Shown in pieces: positions 8,795-18,589 of a stretch of DNA of 64,000 nucleotides. The DNA is from Citrobacter sp. Awk 4 (lineage in GTDB: Bacteria; Pseudomonadota; Gammaproteobacteria; Enterobacterales; Enterobacteriaceae), in assembly GCF_028069725.1 (NCBI RefSeq), contig NZ_JANEWG010000006.1:1-64000 (forward strand). The letters run 5' to 3'. Positions within the stretch are counted from its first letter, which is position 1. The number at the start of each line of letters is the position of its first letter. The position numbers and the translations under genes were made by a program. The notes below the pieces were generated by a model, which was given only the letters and a program-made list of their open reading frames with translations, was not told where the DNA came from and made no database searches.

Positions 8795-9079
8795 ATGAAA
8801 CGTAAAGTAATTGTTGCCTGTGGCGGTGCTGTAGCAACTTCAACAATGGCTGCGGAAGAAATTAAAGAGCTGTGTGAAACCAATAATATAGAACTCGACC
8901 TGGTACAGTGCAGGGTAACTGAAATCGAAACCTATATGGACGGAGCAGACCTCATTTGCACCACAGCCCGCGTTGATCGAGCTTTTGGCAACATTCCGGT
9001 TGTCCACGGTATGCCATTTGTTTCCGGCGTAGGTATCGAAGCATTACAGAAAAAAATCCTGACTATCCTCGTGGGGTGA
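8795..9079 (+). CDS. gatB: Galactitol-specific PTS enzyme IIB
   Basis: A 94-residue protein of the P-loop IIB fold. The start [18 protein letters not shown] places the phosphorylated cysteine at residue 9. It transfers phosphate from GatA to galactitol bound by GatC. AAGGAAT upstream is the ribosome site, and gatC starts four bases after its stop. The length matches E. coli. Confidence 0.95.
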   Translation: MKRKVIVACGGAVATSTMAAEEIKELCETNNIELDLVQCRVTEIETYMDGADLICTTARVDRAFGNIPVVHGMPFVSGVGIEALQKKILTILVG

Positions 9080-9083
9080 TGCC

Positions 9084-10457
9084 ATGTTTAGCGAAATAAT
9101 GCGTTATATCCTGGATTTAGGTCCAACGGTAATGCTGCCGTTAGTGATCATCATCTTTTCAAAACTGCTCGGGATGAAACTCGGAGATTGTTTTAAATCA
9201 GGCCTGCATATTGGTATTGGATTTGTAGGGATCGGCCTTGTCATCGGCCTGATGCTGGACTCTATCGGCCCCGCAGCTAAAGCAATGGCAGAGCAGTTCC
9301 AGATTAACCTGCATGTGGTGGATATTGGCTGGCCAGGTTCATCTCCTATGACATGGGCATCTCAGATCGCTCTCATTGCTATTCCTGTGGCTATTGGAGT
9401 TAACATCTTAATGCTGGTAACTCGCATGACTCGCGTAGTGAATGTCGATATATGGAACATCTGGCATATGACGTTCACCGGAGCAATGCTGCATCTTGCG
9501 ACAGGTTCATACTGGTTAGGAATCCTGGGCGTTGTGGCTCATGCCGCGTTTGTCTATAAGCTGGGTGATTGGTTTGCAAAAGATACGCGTGATTTCTTTG
9601 GTCTGGAAGGAATAGCTATTCCACACGGAACGTCAGCTTATCTTGGTCCTGTAGCAGTATTAGTTGATACCATCATTGAAAAAATTCCAGGGCTCAATCG
9701 CATCCATTTCAGCGCGGATGATGTTCAGAAGCGTTTCGGACCATTTGGCGAACCTGTCACTGTCGGCTTCATAATGGGATTAGTGATCGGCTTGTTGGCA
9801 GGTTATGACATCAAAGCTGTACTGCAACTCGCCGTTAAAACGGCAGCCGTTATGCTGCTAATGCCGCGGGTGATCAAACCAATTATGGATGGTTTAACGC
9901 CTATTGCGAAACATGCACGTAAACGTCTGCAGGCTACGTTTGGCGGCCAGGAATTCCTGATCGGTTTAGATCCAGCTTTGCTGCTCGGTCATACATCAGT
10001 GGTATCCGCCAGCCTGATCTTTATTCCGCTGACTATTCTGATTGCAGTGTTAGTTCCGGGTAACCAGGTTCTGCCCTTCGGTGATCTCGCCACCATCGGT
10101 TTCTTTGTGGCAATGGCCGTTGCTGTGCATCAGGGCAACCTGTTCCGTACGTTAATTTCCGGCGTTATCATCATGGGTATCACACTGTGGATCGCCACAC
10201 AAACTATTGGGTTGCATACCCAACTTGCTGCCAATGCCGGCACATTGAAAGCAGGTGGAATGGTGGCATCAATGGACCAGGGTGGTTCTCCTGTAACGTG
10301 GCTGCTGATTCAACTCTTTACCTGGCAAAATGTGGCAGGTTTCGTGATTATCGCGGCTATCTATTTTACAGGCGTACTACTGACATGGCGTCGGGCCCGT
10401 AATTTTATGGCAGCAGAAAAAGCAACAGCCATGACAGAAAGCCAGACCGCATCTTAA
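9084..10457 (+). CDS. gatC: Galactitol-specific PTS enzyme IIC
   Basis: A 457-residue integral membrane protein with about ten hydrophobic segments. It imports galactitol and, with GatA and GatB, releases galactitol-1-phosphate. Recognisable stretches are MLPLVIIIFSKLLGMKLGDC, PGSSPMTWASQIALIAIP, GLEGIAIPHGTSAY and LGHTSVVSASLIFIPL. It is six residues longer than E. coli GatC, at the C-terminus. It is coupled to gatB by a four-base gap. Confidence 0.95.
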   Translation: MFSEIMRYILDLGPTVMLPLVIIIFSKLLGMKLGDCFKSGLHIGIGFVGIGLVIGLMLDSIGPAAKAMAEQFQINLHVVDIGWPGSSPMTWASQIALIAIPVAIGVNILMLVTRMTRVVNVDIWNIWHMTFTGAMLHLATGSYWLGILGVVAHAAFVYKLGDWFAKDTRDFFGLEGIAIPHGTSAYLGPVAVLVDTIIEKIPGLNRIHFSADDVQKRFGPFGEPVTVGFIMGLVIGLLAGYDIKAVLQLAVKTAAVMLLMPRVIKPIMDGLTPIAKHARKRLQATFGGQEFLIGLDPALLLGHTSVVSASLIFIPLTILIAVLVPGNQVLPFGDLATIGFFVAMAVAVHQGNLFRTLISGVIIMGITLWIATQTIGLHTQLAANAGTLKAGGMVASMDQGGSPVTWLLIQLFTWQNVAGFVIIAAIYFTGVLLTWRRARNFMAAEKATAMTESQTAS

Positions 10458-10463
10458 TTCCAG

Positions 10464-10481
10464 GGGGAGCAATTGCTCCCC
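10464..10481. repeat. Perfect 18-base palindrome between gatC and gatD
   Basis: GGGGAGCAATTGCTCCCC can form a seven-pair hairpin right after the gatC stop. No T run follows, so it is more likely an RNA stability or processing element than a terminator. Confidence 0.6.
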
Positions 10482-10502
10482 TACCCATTCCTGGAGAATA
10501 TT

Positions 10503-11546
10503 ATGAAATCAGTGGTGATTCACGCTGAGGGAGACGTACGCGTTGAAGAACGTCCCATACCGCATTTACAAGCTAATGACGACGTGCTGGTCAAAGTGAT
10601 TAGCTCAGGACTTTGCGGTTCGGATATCCCACGAATTTTCGCGCAAGGCGCACATTACTACCCAATAACGCTGGGCCATGAATTCAGCGGATACGTCGAA
10701 TCGTATGGTACAGATGTCACCGATATGCAACCTGGCGATTCCGTTGCCTGCGTTCCACTTCTTCCCTGCTTTCACTGCCCGCAGTGCGAACGTGGATATT
10801 TCTCGTTATGTAAGCAATACCAGTTTGTCGGGTCGCGTAGCGAAGGAGGAAACGCGGAATACGTGGTAGTGAAAAGGGCCAACCTCTTCCGACTACCCTC
10901 AGATATGTCGATAGAGGATGGTGCTTTTATTGAACCCATTACCGTAGGTTTGCATGCTTTTCATCTTGCACAAGGCTGCGAAGGTAAAAACATAATCATC
11001 GTGGGCGCGGGAACGATCGGTTTGCTCGCATTACAGTGCGCACGAGAATTAGGAGCAAAAAGTACCACAGCCATTGATATCAACCCGGAAAAGCTGGCAC
11101 TAGCACAAGAACTAGGAGCGACGCATACCTTCAATAGCCGTGAGATGAGCGCTACTGAGATTCATGCACATCTGGCGGATATTCAGTTTGACCAACTGGT
11201 TCTGGAAACGGCTGGCTCTCCACAAACGGTCTCTTTGGCAATTGAAATTGCCGGACCGCGCGCGCAACTGGCGCTAGTGGGAACACTGCATCATGATCTG
11301 GAGTTATCCTCTGAAGTATTTGGCCAAATATTGCGTAAAGAGTTGTCTATTCTCGGTAGCTGGATGAACTATTCCAGCCCGTGGCCAGGAGAGGAATGGG
11401 AAACGGCAGCACGTTTGCTCACTGAAAAACGCTTGCAATTAGAGCCACTCATCGCTCATAGAGGCAACACCGAAAGCTTCGCTGGTGCCGTCAAAGCTCT
11501 CAATGGCGCACCTATGCAGGGAAAAATCCTGCTGAAATTCTGTTAA
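10503..11546 (+). CDS. gatD: Galactitol-1-phosphate 5-dehydrogenase
   Basis: A 347-residue zinc-dependent medium-chain dehydrogenase. It oxidises galactitol-1-phosphate to tagatose-6-phosphate with NAD+. Catalytic zinc ligands are visible as Cys38 (GLCGSD), His59 and Glu60 (GHEF), with Glu144 in AFIEP. The structural zinc cysteines are 89, 92, 95 and 103 (CFHCPQCERGYFSLC). The Rossmann motif VGAGTIG is near residue 170. I chose ATG 10503 with CTGGAG upstream, since the longer frame would start in the palindrome. No kinase for tagatose-6-phosphate is in the window, so PfkA/PfkB elsewhere presumably acts. Confidence 0.95.
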   Translation: MKSVVIHAEGDVRVEERPIPHLQANDDVLVKVISSGLCGSDIPRIFAQGAHYYPITLGHEFSGYVESYGTDVTDMQPGDSVACVPLLPCFHCPQCERGYFSLCKQYQFVGSRSEGGNAEYVVVKRANLFRLPSDMSIEDGAFIEPITVGLHAFHLAQGCEGKNIIIVGAGTIGLLALQCARELGAKSTTAIDINPEKLALAQELGATHTFNSREMSATEIHAHLADIQFDQLVLETAGSPQTVSLAIEIAGPRAQLALVGTLHHDLELSSEVFGQILRKELSILGSWMNYSSPWPGEEWETAARLLTEKRLQLEPLIAHRGNTESFAGAVKALNGAPMQGKILLKFC

Positions 11547-11554
11547 TCTTCTAC

Positions 11555-11577
11555 GAGCCAGCAACCTGCGCTGGCTC
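11555..11577 (+). terminator. Probable hairpin ending the gatYZABCD transcript
   Basis: GAGCCAGC and GCTGGCTC pair around a seven-base loop nine bases after the gatD stop. The following T run is weak, so termination may be partial. Confidence 0.45.
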
Positions 11578-11584
11578 ACATTTA

Positions 11585-11627
11585 CTTTCGAAATTTATCG
11601 TTCACCTTTCACTATCCTTCGATTAAA
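11585..11627 (+). promoter_or_regulatory. gatR upstream region with GatR-like operator words
   Basis: CTTTCGAAATTTATCG, CCTTTCACT and CCTTCGATTAA resemble the repeated TTTCGA words before gatY. Shared motifs at both sites suggest autoregulation of gatR. Confidence 0.45.
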
Positions 11628-11658
11628 CTAGTCATAATTAATTATCAGGCAAATCAAC

Positions 11659-12432
11659 ATGAATTCATTTGAGCGAAGGAATAAAATCGTCGACCTGATT
11701 AATACGCAAGGCAGCGTACTGGTGATGGACCTTTCGAATATCTTTGGTATATCTGAAGTCACCATCCGAGCCGACTTGCGTTTGCTAGAAGAGAAAGGGC
11801 TAGTCACGCGTTTTCATGGCGGAGCGGCAAAACCTGGAAGTCATCTGGCAGAAGGCGACAATCAGGAAGTAGTACTCGAAGATCGGTATCAGCTTGCAAG
11901 CGATCCTAAGAAACGGATTGCCCAAGCAGCAGTAGCGATGGTCGAAGAAGGGATGACCATTATTCTGGATAGCGGTAGCACTACGTTGTTAATTGCTGAA
12001 GCCCTTACCCGAAAAAGTAATATTACTGTTATTACCAACAGCCTGCCGGCAGCATTTACCCTGTCAGATAATAAAGATCTGACTCTGGTAGTATGCGGGG
12101 GAACCGTTCGACATAAAACACATTCTATGCATGGCACGATTGCTGAACGTTCTCTTCATGGGATCAGTGCAGACCTGATGTTCGTAGGGGCAGATGGTAT
12201 CGATGCAACCAACGGTATCACGACTTTTAATGAAGGTTATTCTATTAGCAGCGTAATGGCGGCAGCAGCACATAAAGTAGTTGCTGTGCTTGATGCGACT
12301 AAATTTAATCGTCGCGGATTTAACCAGGTTCTATCAATGGACAAGATCGATTGCGTAATAACTGATGATAGCATCAGTAAGCAGGATAAGATGGCACTAG
12401 AGAAGACGAATGTGGAACTCCACATCGTTTAG
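11659..12432 (+). CDS. gatR: DeoR-family repressor of the galactitol operon
   Basis: A 257-residue regulator. The DeoR helix-turn-helix occupies residues ~3-57 (FERRNKIVDLI, GISEVTIRADLRLLEEKGLVTRFHGGA). The sugar-phosphate sensor domain follows (LDSGSTTLLIAEAL, VITNSLPAA, VGADGID, FNEGY). It is intact end to end, whereas gatR of E. coli K-12 is broken by an insertion element, so gat expression here should be inducible. It lies downstream of gatD with its own upstream gap of 112 bases. Confidence 0.9.
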   Translation: MNSFERRNKIVDLINTQGSVLVMDLSNIFGISEVTIRADLRLLEEKGLVTRFHGGAAKPGSHLAEGDNQEVVLEDRYQLASDPKKRIAQAAVAMVEEGMTIILDSGSTTLLIAEALTRKSNITVITNSLPAAFTLSDNKDLTLVVCGGTVRHKTHSMHGTIAERSLHGISADLMFVGADGIDATNGITTFNEGYSISSVMAAAAHKVVAVLDATKFNRRGFNQVLSMDKIDCVITDDSISKQDKMALEKTNVELHIV

Positions 12433-12485
12433 TTCATGAGAGATTCAGGCTAAAGGCCAAGTTACGCCCCTGTCCTATTTTCTGC

Positions 12486-12515
12486 GCGTTGCAGCATTCC
12501 TGTTTGCTGCAACGC
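12486..12515. terminator. Hairpin between convergent gatR and rsmI
   Basis: Perfect 11-base arms (GCGTTGCAGCA, TGCTGCAACGC) enclose an eight-base loop. There is no clear T tract on either strand. It separates the two convergent genes and may slow polymerase or protect 3' ends. Confidence 0.4.
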
Positions 12516-12543
12516 ATTCATAATTTAGCTCAACAGACTTTCC

Positions 12544-13407
12544 TTATTCACCCTGCTGCTCCAGCGCATACTTATACAGCGCATTTTTTTTCACGCCGTG
12601 GATTTCGGCGGCTAACGCGGCAGCCTTTTTCAGCGGTAGTTCTGCCTGTAATAATGCCAGCGTGCGTAGCGCATCAGCGGGAAGATCGTCGTCCTGCGCT
12701 TTATGCCCTTCGACAATCAGTACCATCTCACCTTTGCGACGGTTTTCGTCCTCTTTAACCCACGCCAGCAGTTCACCCACCGGCGCGCCATGAATCGTTT
12801 CCCAGGTTTTTGTCAGTTCACGGGCCAGTACCACATAGCGGGACTCCCCCCACACGGCGACCATATCTTCCAGACTGTCTAATAGACGGTGGGTGGATTC
12901 ATAGAAAATCAGCGTACGCGGTTCTGCTTCGATAGCTTTCATCGCATCGCGACGCCCTTTGGATTTTGCCGGCAGAAACCCTTCGTAGCAAAAACGGTCC
13001 GATGGCAGTCCGGCAGCGCTTAAGGCCGCAATCGCGGCGCACGGGCCTGGCAATGGCACCACACGAATCCCCGCTTCACGGCAGGTTCGCACCAGGTGAT
13101 AGCCAGGATCATTAATTAACGGCGTTCCCGCATCGGAAACCAGTGCAATGTTCTGCCCTTCTTTGAGTTTCGCCACCAGCGTTTCGGCCTTTTGCTGCTC
13201 GTTATGGTCATGCAGCGCAAACAGGCGAGCGTTAATCGCAAAGTGTTGTAACAATAATCCTGTGTGGCGGGTATCTTCAGCAGCAATTAAATCAACGGCT
13301 TGTAAAACTTCGAGCGCTCGTTGGGTAATATCAGCCAAATTCCCGATAGGAGTAGGTACAATAAAGAGCTGGCCTTGAGAATTATCCGCCGATTCGTGTT
13401 GTTTCAT
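12544..13407 (-). CDS. rsmI: 16S rRNA 2'-O-ribose C1402 methyltransferase
   Basis: A 287-residue SAM-dependent tetrapyrrole-methylase-fold enzyme, formerly YraL. It modifies C1402 in the decoding centre of 16S rRNA. Typical motifs are [14 protein letters not shown] (N-terminus), [40 protein letters not shown] and FEGFLP-like [13 protein letters not shown]. It is divergent from lpoA with 62 bases between starts. The length is one residue more than E. coli. Confidence 0.95.
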   Translation of the reverse strand: MKQHESADNSQGQLFIVPTPIGNLADITQRALEVLQAVDLIAAEDTRHTGLLLQHFAINARLFALHDHNEQQKAETLVAKLKEGQNIALVSDAGTPLINDPGYHLVRTCREAGIRVVPLPGPCAAIAALSAAGLPSDRFCYEGFLPAKSKGRRDAMKAIEAEPRTLIFYESTHRLLDSLEDMVAVWGESRYVVLARELTKTWETIHGAPVGELLAWVKEDENRRKGEMVLIVEGHKAQDDDLPADALRTLALLQAELPLKKAAALAAEIHGVKKNALYKYALEQQGE

Positions 13408-13469
13408 TGTGTCGTCCGTATTGCCGATTTAATATTGAGCATTGCGTAAAAAATATCACTGGATACAGT

Positions 13470-15524
13470 ATGGTACCCTCAACATTTTGTCGTTTGAAAG
13501 CCGCGCGCTGTCTGCCCGTTATCCTGGCAGCATTGATGTTCGCCGGTTGTGGCACCCAGGCACCCGATCAGAGTGCAGCCCATATGCAGGGCACTGCACA
13601 GGCTGATTCCGGCTTTTATCTGCAACAGATGCAGCAAAGTTCAGATGATAGCAAGACCAACTGGCAATTACTCGCCATTCGTGCACTGCTGAAGGAAGGT
13701 AAAAGTCAGCAGGCGGTCGAATTGTTTAACCAGTTGCCGCAAAATCTGAACGATACCCAACGCCGCGAGCAGTCTCTGCTGGCGGTGGAAATCAAGCTGG
13801 CGCAAAAAGATGTGGCTGGCGCGCAGGCGTTGCTGGATAAGCTAACCCCTGCTGATTTCGATCAAAATCAACAAGCGCGTTACTGGCAGGCGCAGATTAA
13901 TGCCAGCCAGGGACGTCCTTCCCTCTCCTTGCTACGTGCGTTAATCGCTCAGGAGCCGTTGCTGGCTGCTAACGATAAGCAGCAGAATATCGATGCGACC
14001 TGGCAGGCACTTTCGTCCATGACGCAGGAGCAAGCTCAGGCGCTGGTCATTAATGCAGATGAAAATGTCCTGCAAGGATGGCTGGATCTGCAGCGCGTCT
14101 GGTTTGATAACCGTAACGACCCGAACATGATGAAAGCGGGCATTGTTGACTGGCAAAAACGCTACCCACAAAACCCGGGGGCGAAACTGTTGCCAACGCA
14201 GTTGACTAACGTTCAGAGCTTTAAACCCGCTTCCACCAGCAAAATAGCCCTCCTGCTGCCGTTGAACGGCCAGGCGGCCGTCTTTGGTCGCACCATCCAG
14301 AAAGGCTTTGAAGCAGCAAAAAATATGGGGACTCAGCCCGTCGCTTCGCAGCCGACAGCGACGCCCGCGCCTGCGGCGGAACCTGTCGTAGCACAGAGTC
14401 AAGCGCAAGCAACCGACGGTGTCGCCAGCCCTTCTCAGGCCTCCGTCAGCGACCTGACGAACGATCAACAAACGCAACCCGACGCACCGGTCAGCGCGGT
14501 GCAAGCCGCACCAGCGCAACCCGTCACGGCTAGCGCCCCAGCAAACCCGTCGGCGGAACTGAAAGTCTATGACACCAGCGCCCAGCCGCTGAGCCAGGTT
14601 CTGGCCCAGGTTCAGCAAGATGGCGCCAGCATTGTTGTCGGCCCGCTGTTGAAAAATAACGTCGAAGAGCTGATGAAGAGCAACACGCCGCTGAATGTGC
14701 TGGCGCTGAATCAGCCAGAAGCGGTGCAGAATCACGCCAATATTTGTTACTTTGCCCTTTCGCCGGAAGATGAAGCGCGCGATGCAGCACGCCACATTCG
14801 CGAACAGGGGAAACAAGCGCCCCTGCTGCTGGTTCCGCGTAGCGGGCTGGGCGATCGTGTGACAAACGCGTTTGCTCAGGAGTGGCAGAAATTGGGTGGC
14901 GGCACCGTGTTGCAGCAGAAGTTTGGCTCAACCGCTGAGCTGCGAATGGGCGTCAACGGCGGTGCCGGTATTGCGCTGAGCGGAAGTCCAGTCAACACCG
15001 GAACCACGTCACAACCAGGCGTTACGATTGGCGATCTGACGATTCCAGCCCCGCCGACTGACGCGCAAATCACAGGCAGCGCGGGTCGGGTGGATGCGGT
15101 CTATATTCTGGCAACGCCAGAAGAAATCGCCTTTATTAAGCCGATGATCGCCATGCGCAACGGTAGCCAGAGCGGTGCGACGCTGTACGCCAGTTCTCGC
15201 AGCGCACAAGGAACAGCAGGCCCAGACTTCCGTCTGGAAATGGAAGGTCTGCAATACAGTGAAATTCCAATGCTGGCAGGCAATAATGCCCCGTTGATGC
15301 AGCAGGCGCTCAGCGCTGTGGGCAATGACTACTCTCTCGCCCGTATGTATGCCATGGGCGTTGACGCCTGGTCTCTGGCCAACCATTTCTCGCAAATGCG
15401 CCAGATGCAAGGTTTTGAGCTTAACGGAAATACCGGCACATTAACTGCCACGCCGGATTGTGTGATTAACAGGAAGTTATCATGGCTCAAATACCAGCAA
15501 GGACAGGTTGTTCCCGCCAGTTAA
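13470..15524 (+). CDS. lpoA: Outer-membrane lipoprotein activator of PBP1A
   Basis: A 684-residue lipoprotein that spans the periplasm and stimulates the peptidoglycan synthase PBP1A (MrcA). The signal peptide ends in a lipobox, LMFAGC, with Cys27. The N-terminal third is helical TPR-like. Residues ~290-380 are an Ala/Pro/Gln-rich low-complexity linker (for example [19 protein letters not shown]). The C-terminal domain resembles a periplasmic binding protein. ATG 13470 gives a proper signal peptide. The upstream frame is merely open. It overlaps yraN by 43 bases. Confidence 0.95.
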   Translation: MVPSTFCRLKAARCLPVILAALMFAGCGTQAPDQSAAHMQGTAQADSGFYLQQMQQSSDDSKTNWQLLAIRALLKEGKSQQAVELFNQLPQNLNDTQRREQSLLAVEIKLAQKDVAGAQALLDKLTPADFDQNQQARYWQAQINASQGRPSLSLLRALIAQEPLLAANDKQQNIDATWQALSSMTQEQAQALVINADENVLQGWLDLQRVWFDNRNDPNMMKAGIVDWQKRYPQNPGAKLLPTQLTNVQSFKPASTSKIALLLPLNGQAAVFGRTIQKGFEAAKNMGTQPVASQPTATPAPAAEPVVAQSQAQATDGVASPSQASVSDLTNDQQTQPDAPVSAVQAAPAQPVTASAPANPSAELKVYDTSAQPLSQVLAQVQQDGASIVVGPLLKNNVEELMKSNTPLNVLALNQPEAVQNHANICYFALSPEDEARDAARHIREQGKQAPLLLVPRSGLGDRVTNAFAQEWQKLGGGTVLQQKFGSTAELRMGVNGGAGIALSGSPVNTGTTSQPGVTIGDLTIPAPPTDAQITGSAGRVDAVYILATPEEIAFIKPMIAMRNGSQSGATLYASSRSAQGTAGPDFRLEMEGLQYSEIPMLAGNNAPLMQQALSAVGNDYSLARMYAMGVDAWSLANHFSQMRQMQGFELNGNTGTLTATPDCVINRKLSWLKYQQGQVVPAS

Positions 15525-15877
15525 CACGTAAACAGACCGGAGACGCGTGGGAAACCGCCGCGCGTCAATGGCTGGAGTGCAAAGGACTGCATTTTATTGC
15601 CGCCAACGTGCATGAGCGCGGTGGCGAAATAGACTTGATCATGCGTGAAGGCAAGACCACCGTTTTTGTTGAAGTCCGTTACCGCCGCTCCGCCTTGTTT
15701 GGGGGAGCGGCAGCCAGTGTGACCCGGAGCAAACAACACAAATTATTACAGACCGCCCGTTTGTGGCTCGCGCGGCATAACGGAAGTTTTGATACTGTGG
15801 ATTGCCGGTTCGATGTGTTAGCCTTCACCGGAAATGATGTTGAGTGGATTCAGAATGCGTTTAACGATCGCTCGTAA
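15482..15877 (+). CDS. yraN: UPF0102 family protein YraN
   Basis: A 131-residue protein with a restriction-endonuclease-like core: [24 protein letters not shown] and VFVEVRYR, with the acidic residues spaced as in the Holliday-junction-resolvase-like fold. Its function is not established. The start lies inside the last 43 bases of lpoA in another frame, an overlap also found in E. coli, which implies translational coupling. Confidence 0.93.
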   Translation: MAQIPARTGCSRQLTRKQTGDAWETAARQWLECKGLHFIAANVHERGGEIDLIMREGKTTVFVEVRYRRSALFGGAAASVTRSKQHKLLQTARLWLARHNGSFDTVDCRFDVLAFTGNDVEWIQNAFNDRS

Positions 15878-15897
15878 TTGAAGATTTAAGGATTAGC

Positions 15898-16488
15898 GTG
15901 CTAGAAAGAATCAAAGTTTGCTTTACAGAAAGCATTCAAACTCAAATTGCTGCGGCAGAAGCGCTCCCGGATGCTATCTCCCGCGCCGCCATGACGCTGG
16001 TTCACTCCCTGCTCAATGGCAACAAAATTCTCTGTTGTGGTAATGGTACTTCCGCTGCCAACGCACAGCATTTTGCTGCCAGCATGATCAACCGTTTTGA
16101 AACAGAACGGCCCAGTTTACCTGCCATTGCACTTAATACCGATAATGTGGTCTTAACAGCGATTGCTAACGATCGTCTGCATGATGAAATCTATGCCAAA
16201 CAGGTCCGCGCGCTGGGACACGCGGGAGATGTCCTGTTGGCAATTTCAACGCGCGGCAATAGCCGCGATATTGTAAAAGCCGTAGAAGCTGCCGTCACAC
16301 GTGACATGACCATTGTGGCGCTAACCGGTTATGACGGGGGCGAACTGGCCGGATTATTGGGGCCGCAGGATGTTGAGATTCGTATCCCTTCACACCATAG
16401 CGCGCGCATTCAGGAAATGCATATGCTGACGGTAAACTGCTTGTGCGATCTGATCGATAACACGCTTTTCCCTCACCAGGATGATTAA
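15898..16488 (+). CDS. diaA: DnaA initiator-associating protein
   Basis: A 196-residue SIS-domain protein that binds DnaA as a tetramer and promotes timely initiation at oriC. The sequence is nearly that of E. coli DiaA, including [32 protein letters not shown] and the C-terminal [11 protein letters not shown]. Translation starts at GTG 15898, giving the same N-terminal length as E. coli. It sits between yraN (20-base gap) and dolP (9-base gap). Confidence 0.96.
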   Translation: MLERIKVCFTESIQTQIAAAEALPDAISRAAMTLVHSLLNGNKILCCGNGTSAANAQHFAASMINRFETERPSLPAIALNTDNVVLTAIANDRLHDEIYAKQVRALGHAGDVLLAISTRGNSRDIVKAVEAAVTRDMTIVALTGYDGGELAGLLGPQDVEIRIPSHHSARIQEMHMLTVNCLCDLIDNTLFPHQDD

Positions 16489-16497
16489 GGAGTACAC

Positions 16498-17073
16498 ATG
16501 AAGGCACTTTCGCCGCTCGCAGTCCTTATTTCTGCGTTGCTGTTGCAAGGTTGCGTCGCTGCTGCCGTTGTCGGTACTGCAGCCGTTGGCACAAAAGCCG
16601 TAACCGATCCACGTAGCGTAGGGACCCAGGTCGACGACAGTACCCTGGAGTTACGCGTGAGCAGTGCGCTGTCTAAAGACGCACAAATCAAGAAAGAAGC
16701 ACGCATCAACGTAACAGCGTATCAGGGTAAAGTTCTGCTCGTTGGTCAAACGCCAAATTCTGAGTTGTCCTCAAGAGCAAAACAAATTGCGATGGGCGTG
16801 GAAGGCACAACTGAAGTGTTTAACGAAGTCCGCCAGGGCCAGCCAATCAGTTTGAGTGAGGCTTCTAACGATACCTGGATTACAACGAAAGTACGCTCCC
16901 AGTTGCTCACCAGCGACCAGGTAAAATCGTCTAACGTGAAAGTGACCACCGAAAATGGAGAAGTCTTCCTGATGGGTCTGGTGACTGACCGTGAAGCGAA
17001 AGCGGCGGCGGATATGGCCAGTCGCGTCAGTGGTGTGAAACGCGTCACGACCGCCTTTACGTTTATTAAGTAA
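16498..17073 (+). CDS. dolP: Outer-membrane lipoprotein with two BON domains
   Basis: A 191-residue lipoprotein, formerly YraP, important for outer-membrane integrity and division-site envelope functions. The lipobox LLLQGC has Cys19. Two BON domains follow (residues ~45-115 and ~120-190), with VGTQVDDSTLELRVSSAL and NDTWITTKVRSQLLT marking their starts. AGGAG precedes the ATG. It is known as a sigma-E regulated gene in E. coli. I did not identify a clear sigma-E box here. Confidence 0.95.
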   Translation: MKALSPLAVLISALLLQGCVAAAVVGTAAVGTKAVTDPRSVGTQVDDSTLELRVSSALSKDAQIKKEARINVTAYQGKVLLVGQTPNSELSSRAKQIAMGVEGTTEVFNEVRQGQPISLSEASNDTWITTKVRSQLLTSDQVKSSNVKVTTENGEVFLMGLVTDREAKAAADMASRVSGVKRVTTAFTFIK

Positions 17074-17085
17074 CCGTCATCCATT

Positions 17086-17107
17086 GCCCGGTGACACGTC
17101 ACCGGGC
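17086..17107. terminator. Hairpin between convergent dolP and yraR
   Basis: GCCCGGTGAC and GTCACCGGGC pair perfectly around a two-base centre. The convergent genes end on either side. There is no strong T tract. Confidence 0.5.
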
Positions 17108-17122
17108 ATGTTCACGATACCT

Positions 17123-17758
17123 TCACGCCGCTCTTTCACGAAGCTGTGAAGAGCTCAAAATGGTCACACCTTCATGGTCCGGTGACAACGCTTGTGCCAG
17201 CATCACGCTTGCCACATCACGCGCCTCAATTGATTTCCAGTTTCCTGGCAAGAGCCGAAACAACGGCGCAAAGATCGTTTCATTCATGCGTTGCTTTGAT
17301 CTCTCGCCGATCAGCATAGACGGACGCACAATGGTCAATCTTGGCCACTTTTGCGCCATCAACGCCTCTTCCATCTCGCCTTTTACCCGATTGTAGAAAA
17401 AAGGCGAATGGGCATTGGCCCCTATCGCGCTCACCACCAGCATATGCTGCGCCCCCAGACGTTTCCCCGTCAGAGCGGTGTCCACGACCAGCGTATAGTC
17501 CGCATGGATAAACGCTTCTTTACTTCCCGCCTCGCGCCGGGTCGTTCCCAGACAGCAAAAGACAATATCAATCGGATCGGTGACCTGCGCCAGCGCATCG
17601 GTGAGTTGTGGATCGTGCGGATTATAGATACCTGGCGTATCCGGGAGAGGACGACGGGTAGGCACAGCGATTGAATGAATCTTCGGCTCGTTCAGCAACA
17701 TTCGCAACAGATGGCCGCCCACCAGCCCTGTCGCTCCCGTGATTAACACCTGGCTCAT
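17123..17758 (-). CDS. yraR: NAD(P)-binding Rossmann-fold protein YraR
   Basis: A 211-residue short-chain-dehydrogenase-like protein. The N-terminal motif is [13 protein letters not shown] (GxxGxxG), with CCLGTTR, a [12 protein letters not shown] segment in place of YxxxK, and [10 protein letters not shown]. The enzymatic role is unknown. In E. coli K-12 yraQ lies before it and yhbO after it. Neither is present here. Confidence 0.88.
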   Translation of the reverse strand: MSQVLITGATGLVGGHLLRMLLNEPKIHSIAVPTRRPLPDTPGIYNPHDPQLTDALAQVTDPIDIVFCCLGTTRREAGSKEAFIHADYTLVVDTALTGKRLGAQHMLVVSAIGANAHSPFFYNRVKGEMEEALMAQKWPRLTIVRPSMLIGERSKQRMNETIFAPLFRLLPGNWKSIEARDVASVMLAQALSPDHEGVTILSSSQLRERAA

Positions 17759-17795
17759 CGCGTCTCCTGGTTTCTGGCATCAATATGCCTTCTAA

Positions 17796-18236
17796 CTATA
17801 GAACACCGGTTTGCTCACGTAACCAGTGCATTTTTTTGCCAAATCCCAGCGTATTGTCAGTGAATTTGATTTCATCCAGACGGATTTCCCATACGGGCGC
17901 TGGCAGCACTCTGGCAACGGGGAAACGACGGTTATACAACGTGCGGGCGGCAACACTTTCTTCCTCTTCCAGGCGCCGGATTTCCCCTTTAAATTGAACA
18001 CCGCGGATCAGAGCAACGGTTTTCGGCTGACCATTCACCGTCCCGGCGACGGGCGCTCGCGGTCCGGACATCCTGGCGTGGCGGGTTTTCTCTTCCGTCA
18101 GCACATAAAATACCATCTTCTCGGCATCAAACAGGTAAAAGGCATTGGCGCACCACAGTTCGCCGTCATGGTGTACACACCAGGTCACAACGTGCTGTTT
18201 CGTTAGCCAGCGAGTTATCGCAGCAAGTGTTTCCAT
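17796..18236 (-). CDS. yhbP: UPF0306 family protein YhbP
   Basis: A 146-residue protein of the split-barrel FMN-binding-like fold. Recognisable stretches are [35 protein letters not shown] and the C-terminal WLREQTGVL. No biochemical role is established. It is monocistronic, divergent from yhbQ. Confidence 0.88.
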   Translation of the reverse strand: METLAAITRWLTKQHVVTWCVHHDGELWCANAFYLFDAEKMVFYVLTEEKTRHARMSGPRAPVAGTVNGQPKTVALIRGVQFKGEIRRLEEEESVAARTLYNRRFPVARVLPAPVWEIRLDEIKFTDNTLGFGKKMHWLREQTGVL

Positions 18237-18286
18237 TTCTGTTCTCTCTTATACTGAGCGCCTGAACGTTAACATATGATCATTCA

Positions 18287-18589
18287 ATGACACCCTGGTA
18301 TCTTTATCTCATCCGCACCGCAGACAACGCTCTCTACACAGGGATAACCACCGATGTGGATCGCCGGTACAGGCAGCATCAAAGTGGGAAAGGGGCAAAA
18401 GCGTTACGGGGAAAAGGGGAATTAACGCTGGTATTTTCTGCCCAGATCGGCGATCGCTCTCTCGCCCTGCGCATGGAATATCGGGTCAAGCAACTGACAA
18501 AACCCCAGAAAGAGCGTCTTGTGGCGAAGGGAGAAGGGTTTGAGGCGTTGTTAGCCAGCCTGCAAACCCCTTCGCTTAAAAACGATTGA
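18287..18589 (+). CDS. yhbQ: GIY-YIG nuclease-superfamily protein YhbQ
   Basis: A 100-residue single-domain protein with the GIY-YIG-like pattern [18 protein letters not shown], then [21 protein letters not shown] (catalytic Arg region) and [14 protein letters not shown] (Glu). DNA cleavage activity has been reported for the family. Its end overlaps the end of the convergent yhbS by 14 bases. Confidence 0.92.
   Translation: MTPWYLYLIRTADNALYTGITTDVDRRYRQHQSGKGAKALRGKGELTLVFSAQIGDRSLALRMEYRVKQLTKPQKERLVAKGEGFEALLASLQTPSLKND

Noticed and set aside
12484-12515. True intrinsic terminator for gatR
   Set aside because: The hairpin is strong but neither strand has a T tract, so it is listed only as a weak candidate.
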